Assembly (NCBI GenBank): GCA_045600585.1 | Contig: JAZRYE010000004.1 | Coordinates: 73,355-137,354 of the forward strand | Length of the DNA stretch: 64,000 nt | Direction: 5' to 3' | Source: JAZRYE01 sp045600585 | GTDB taxonomy: Bacteria > Bacillota_I > Bacilli_A > RFN20 > CAG-826 | In this document: one piece after another, positions 61,489 to 64,000 of the stretch | Position numbering within the stretch: position 1 is the stretch's first letter | Layout of the letters: each line of letters begins with the position of its first letter | Notes under the pieces: model-generated | What the model saw: only the letters and a program-made list of their open reading frames with translations | The model's database searches: none | Told to the model about the DNA's origin: nothing | Made by a program: the position numbers and the translations under genes

Positions 61489-62058
61489 TTATTTGCCGGT
61501 GGCATTATTCATAAATAGAGCGTGCATGCCGGCACTGGCAAAGCATGTAATTGCAGGTAAAATTATTAGTGAATGCATATGGCAGGCTTTGTTGCCTCCA
61601 CAATAAGATGGAATAATCTTTGTTGTTCCCATAAATAGAGAAAAAATGAAGGTGACAAATAAAGCAATTGATGCACATAAGAGAAAATTAAATGCAATGA
61701 GATTGATTTTCGTATTTCTTATTATTAGCGATAATAATGAAAGCAAAAATCCGATAGTCACTATAATAAAACAAATAGTAGATAAAATTGCTAAAATCAT
61801 TGTCATAGTTTTTGCATAATAAGTAAATGGAACAGCAATATCACCATAGGATGGATTTTTAAAATCCCACGTAACTACGGCCGAAATCAAGTTATATCCA
61901 GATACCGAAACTTCACTTCCTGAAATTTTGCTATTATAAACATACGAAAACCCACAGGAGAAAAGAACTAAAGTAATAATAGATAAAGCAAAGCCTATTA
62001 CTAAAAACATTATTTGTTTAGTTGTTAATTTTTCTTTTTTGTTCATTTTATTATTCAT
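61489..62058 (-). CDS. Four-TM protein of unknown function in the zinc-transport cluster
   Basis: 189 aa. Hydrophobic segments at about 17-37, 85-110, 120-140 and 163-182. One loop carries Cys and His residues (CGGNKACHMHS, about residues 150-163) that could bind a metal. Family not recognised. It follows the lipoprotein by 43 bases; an AAAGGAG lies 30 bases too far from the ATG, while TATAAA lies 8 bases before it, behind an ATATTC/GAATAT inverted repeat. Confidence 0.65.
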   Translation of the reverse strand: MNNKMNKKEKLTTKQIMFLVIGFALSIITLVLFSCGFSYVYNSKISGSEVSVSGYNLISAVVTWDFKNPSYGDIAVPFTYYAKTMTMILAILSTICFIIVTIGFLLSLLSLIIRNTKINLIAFNFLLCASIALFVTFIFSLFMGTTKIIPSYCGGNKACHMHSLIILPAITCFASAGMHALFMNNATGK

Positions 62059-62101
62059 AATTTACATTTATATTCTATAAAGAATATTAACTCCTTTCAA
62101 T

Positions 62102-62623
62102 TTATTTAGTGACGTAATAATTTAGATTTGAATAGTCTTCAATCAAAAAGCATTCACTTACTTGGATTTTAAGCAATGAAACTGTCTCATTTTTTTGTTC
62201 ATCTATAGTTCCATCATCTTTATAAGAATGTATTTGAACTTTTTGTTTCTCGCTAGTTTCTAAATGTCCTTTGATATGCACCCATGTTTTATCGTTCGTA
62301 TCCTCACTTTGATTTTTTGGTTTTGGAATATCAAGATCGGTATCTAAAATAAAGCCAATAATTGTGTCTTTGCCACATGTACAACCAACGCCGGAAGAAC
62401 ATTTTCTAACACCACAAATGAATGAATTGTTATTAATAGAATTCAATTCGTATGTAAAGCAATCATATTCGATTGTTTTGTTAACATATTGTTCTGGATA
62501 ATATTGAATATTAGTCATTACAAGAAAGAAATTTCTTTCTGTTAAAACATAGTAATCATTTTTGTTACATCCTATCAAACCAAGAGCAATAGTCACCAAC
62601 GAGATAATTTTCTTTAATTTCAT
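62102..62623 (-). CDS. Lipoprotein resembling the DUF1980/YcgQ-type domain, next to zinc transporter
   Basis: 173 aa from ATG 62623 (AGGAGG ribosome site; ATGA overlap with the permease stop). Lipobox LGLIGC with Cys20. The mature part (NFFLVMTNIQYYPEQYVNKTIEYDCF; later GFIL and WVHIKGHL) has the order seen in the TIGR03943/DUF1980 domain of YcgQ proteins, plus Cys pairs CGVRKC and GCTCGK that could hold a metal. Position in a zinc-type ABC operon supports a metal role (inference). The upstream extension to 62776 is an artefact of overlap. Confidence 0.7.
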   Translation of the reverse strand: MKLKKIISLVTIALGLIGCNKNDYYVLTERNFFLVMTNIQYYPEQYVNKTIEYDCFTYELNSINNNSFICGVRKCSSGVGCTCGKDTIIGFILDTDLDIPKPKNQSEDTNDKTWVHIKGHLETSEKQKVQIHSYKDDGTIDEQKNETVSLLKIQVSECFLIEDYSNLNYYVTK

Positions 62624-63471
62624 TTTCGTTTGCCTCCTATTATTAGTCCTACAATAAAAAATAAAATAAACGCCACTATATCTATAGCCACAATTGTGCA
62701 ACCAACTGGTGTTGCAGCAATAATAGAAACAACAATGCCCGTTAAAGAACATGCTCCAGATAAAATAGCGGAACATATTGTTACTGATTTGAATGTTTTA
62801 AATATTCTCATAGCTGATAAAGCGGGGAAAATAATTAATGCTGAAATCAATAAAGAACCAACCAAAGTCATTGCAAGAACAATAACAACAGCTATGTTTA
62901 TAGAAATAATCGTATTAAAAACTTCAACCTTAATACCAGTTGCTCTGGAAAATGGTTCATCAAATGTAATTGCAAAAATTTTATTATAGAAAAATATAAA
63001 AATACCGAATGTGATAATTGTAAGAATTATACATAGTATAACCTTACCTTGGGTTAACGTAAGAATAGACGTTGCTCCAAAAAGTGTTGAACAAACATCT
63101 CCAGATAAATTAGATGATGAAGAAAATAAATTCATTAGAAGATATCCGATTGCAAGAGCTCCAACAGATATCATAGCTACAGCAGCATCACCATTTATGC
63201 GTGAGCTATGCCTACTTCTTAATAAAAGAATCGCGCAAATGATTGTGATAGGTAATGTTATTAGCATATCGTTTGTTAGACCAACGATACCAGCGATTGC
63301 CATAGAGCCAAAGGCGACATGAGATAATCCGTCACCAATAAAAGAAAACCGTTTCAAAACTAAGGTAACTCCCAAGACGGAAGAACAAATAGAAATTAGA
63401 AATCCGACAATTAAAGCATATCTAACAAAAGGAAATTCTAAATATTGAATAATTATTTCAAAAGCGCCCAT
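62620..63471 (-). CDS. znuB: Zinc/manganese-type ABC transporter permease
   Basis: ABC-3 family permease with eight or nine membrane helices in 283 aa. FIGDGLSHVAFGSMAIAG near residues 45-62 is the conserved DGLSHxxxxG motif, and LVGSLLISALIIFPALSAM marks the late helix. Imports Zn(II) or Mn(II) with a solute-binding protein not seen here. Overlaps the ATPase stop by one base, so the genes are coupled. Zinc is favoured over manganese only by family resemblance. Confidence 0.88.
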   Translation of the reverse strand: MGAFEIIIQYLEFPFVRYALIVGFLISICSSVLGVTLVLKRFSFIGDGLSHVAFGSMAIAGIVGLTNDMLITLPITIICAILLLRSRHSSRINGDAAVAMISVGALAIGYLLMNLFSSSSNLSGDVCSTLFGATSILTLTQGKVILCIILTIITFGIFIFFYNKIFAITFDEPFSRATGIKVEVFNTIISINIAVVIVLAMTLVGSLLISALIIFPALSAMRIFKTFKSVTICSAILSGACSLTGIVVSIIAATPVGCTIVAIDIVAFILFFIVGLIIGGKRK

Positions 63472-63848
63472 TATCGATTGCCTCCTACAAATTTATTTCC
63501 CAAATCAGAATTTAAATATTCCTCTTTCTTTCCAAAAAATGGAGTTCGACAAATGTGTAGAATCTTGTTTGCATATTTAATAGAGGCTGGAATATCGTGA
63601 GAAATCATAATAATTGTGATACCCATTTCCTTATTTAATTTGTCAATCATTGTATACATATCTTGAGTAATCATAGGATCCAACCCAGAAACAGGTTCAT
63701 CAAGTAGCAAAATCTTACTTGTAGCACATAGTGCTCTGGCTAATAAGACTCTTTGTTGCTGACCCCCTGAAAGTTCTCTATAACATTTTTTTGATAATTC
63801 GTTTATGCCCATTTTATTAATTGCGTCACGTGCAATTTCTTTTTCTTT
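63471..63848 (-). CDS. znuC: Zinc-type ABC transporter ATPase, 5' part missing or frameshifted
   Basis: The frame holds the second half of a ZnuC-like ATPase: signature ELSGGQQQR, Walker B ILLLDEP, D-loop SGLD and H-loop MISHDI. It stays open back to 63848, where a TAA lies just before KEKEIARDAINKMG; the first ATG is at 63812. Walker A is absent. In the neighbouring frame an open stretch runs from 63859 to the window edge. One added A, or a -1 slip, at AAAAAG (about 63845-63856) would join them as MDIKK-EKEIARD. So the gene is frameshifted or truncated; the upstream residues match ZnuC only loosely. Confidence 0.78.
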   Translation of the reverse strand, partial: KEKEIARDAINKMGINELSKKCYRELSGGQQQRVLLARALCATSKILLLDEPVSGLDPMITQDMYTMIDKLNKEMGITIIMISHDIPASIKYANKILHICRTPFFGKKEEYLNSDLGNKFVGGNR

Positions 63849-63950
63849 TTAATATCCATATTTGCAGGTGAGTGATAAATTATAAGACTTAAAATGTATG
63901 TTAATGCTATAATTGTTTTGCTCATGAAAGGAAGAGCGTAAAGATTCTTT

Positions 63951-64000
63951 TCTGAGGGCATTATTAGCTTTGACTTGGCGGTCCTAATAATTTCCTCTGA
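63951..64000 (+). other. Strong inverted repeat at the right edge
   Basis: Two 17-base arms (63951-63967 and 63984-64000), 14 of 17 able to pair including ATTATTAG/CTAATAAT, around a 16-base loop. On the plus strand it follows an extended -10 TGCTATAAT (63905-63913) and a small hairpin GCTC/GAGC. It could be the start of a structured RNA leader cut by the window edge, or coding DNA of the broken ATPase. I cannot name a class. Confidence 0.35.

Noticed and set aside
1..64000. Mycoplasma-type genetic code (TGA as Trp)
   Set aside because: TGA serves as the stop of rsmF, truB, aroC and others, and Trp residues are encoded by TGG.

Overview
The window is chromosomal DNA of a low-G+C (about one third G+C by eye) Bacillota-type bacterium. 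The information-processing genes (RNase J, PNPase, YlxR, RimP-NusA-IF2-RbfA cluster), AGGAGG ribosome binding sites and lipoproteins with a Cys lipobox all point there. BspA-type leucine-rich repeats, InlB-type repeats, a DUF6273 lipoprotein and an acidic NusA tail resemble uncultured gut Bacilli (Erysipelotrichales/RF39-like), but I cannot place it further. TGA is used as a stop (rsmF, truB, aroC), so the Mycoplasma code is excluded. No tRNA, rRNA, CRISPR array, phage or intact insertion sequence was seen; this is mostly core chromosome with a more accessory right end.

Layout. 1-5.6 kb: end of rarA, pyrimidine-nucleoside phosphorylase, an RsmF-like rRNA methylase and a large unknown lipoprotein. 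5.6-11.2 kb: ftsK-pulA-plsC. 11.3-16.1 kb: a degenerate RNase J and a three-gene glycerol-3-phosphate-oxidase-like flavoprotein module. 16.2-25.4 kb: pnp, rpsO, truB-ribF and rimP-nusA-ylxR-infB-rbfA. 25.7-36.8 kb: a complete shikimate to phenylalanine/tyrosine operon (aminotransferase, pheA, aroB, aroC, an aroE-aroK fusion, aroQ, aroA, tyrA, aroF) with an LRR membrane protein and a LicD protein at its end. 37-44.3 kb: Pr6Pr-like membrane protein, MntP, MalQ, two HAD phosphatases (one frameshifted), BioY, an ABC exporter and a long MscL. 44.4-50.8 kb: an NAD(P)-centred cluster (luxS, nadK, nfnB, nfnA and a PH-domain protein, divergent from nadE). 50.9-57.6 kb: GNAT-like protein, RluA-type synthase, diguanylate cyclase pair, hydrolase, EamA transporter and a glycolipid-type glycosyltransferase/acyltransferase pair. 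57.8-64 kb: 5'-nucleotidase lipoprotein, InlB/DUF6273 lipoprotein, and a zinc-type ABC transporter (permease, broken ATPase) with an attached lipoprotein and membrane protein.

The most unusual item is NAD+ synthetase carrying an N-terminal Phd/YefM antitoxin-like DNA-binding domain. It is divergent from an operon holding the transhydrogenase NfnAB and NAD kinase, which suggests a possible self-contained NAD(P) regulatory unit. Other points: several genes have a TATAAT box only 6-8 bases before the ATG and no Shine-Dalgarno sequence (leaderless candidates); RNase J has lost key metal ligands; the nusA operon and malQ have terminator-like hairpins right before their start codons; and two genes (a HAD phosphatase and the zinc ATPase) are interrupted by apparent loss of one A in A-rich tracts.
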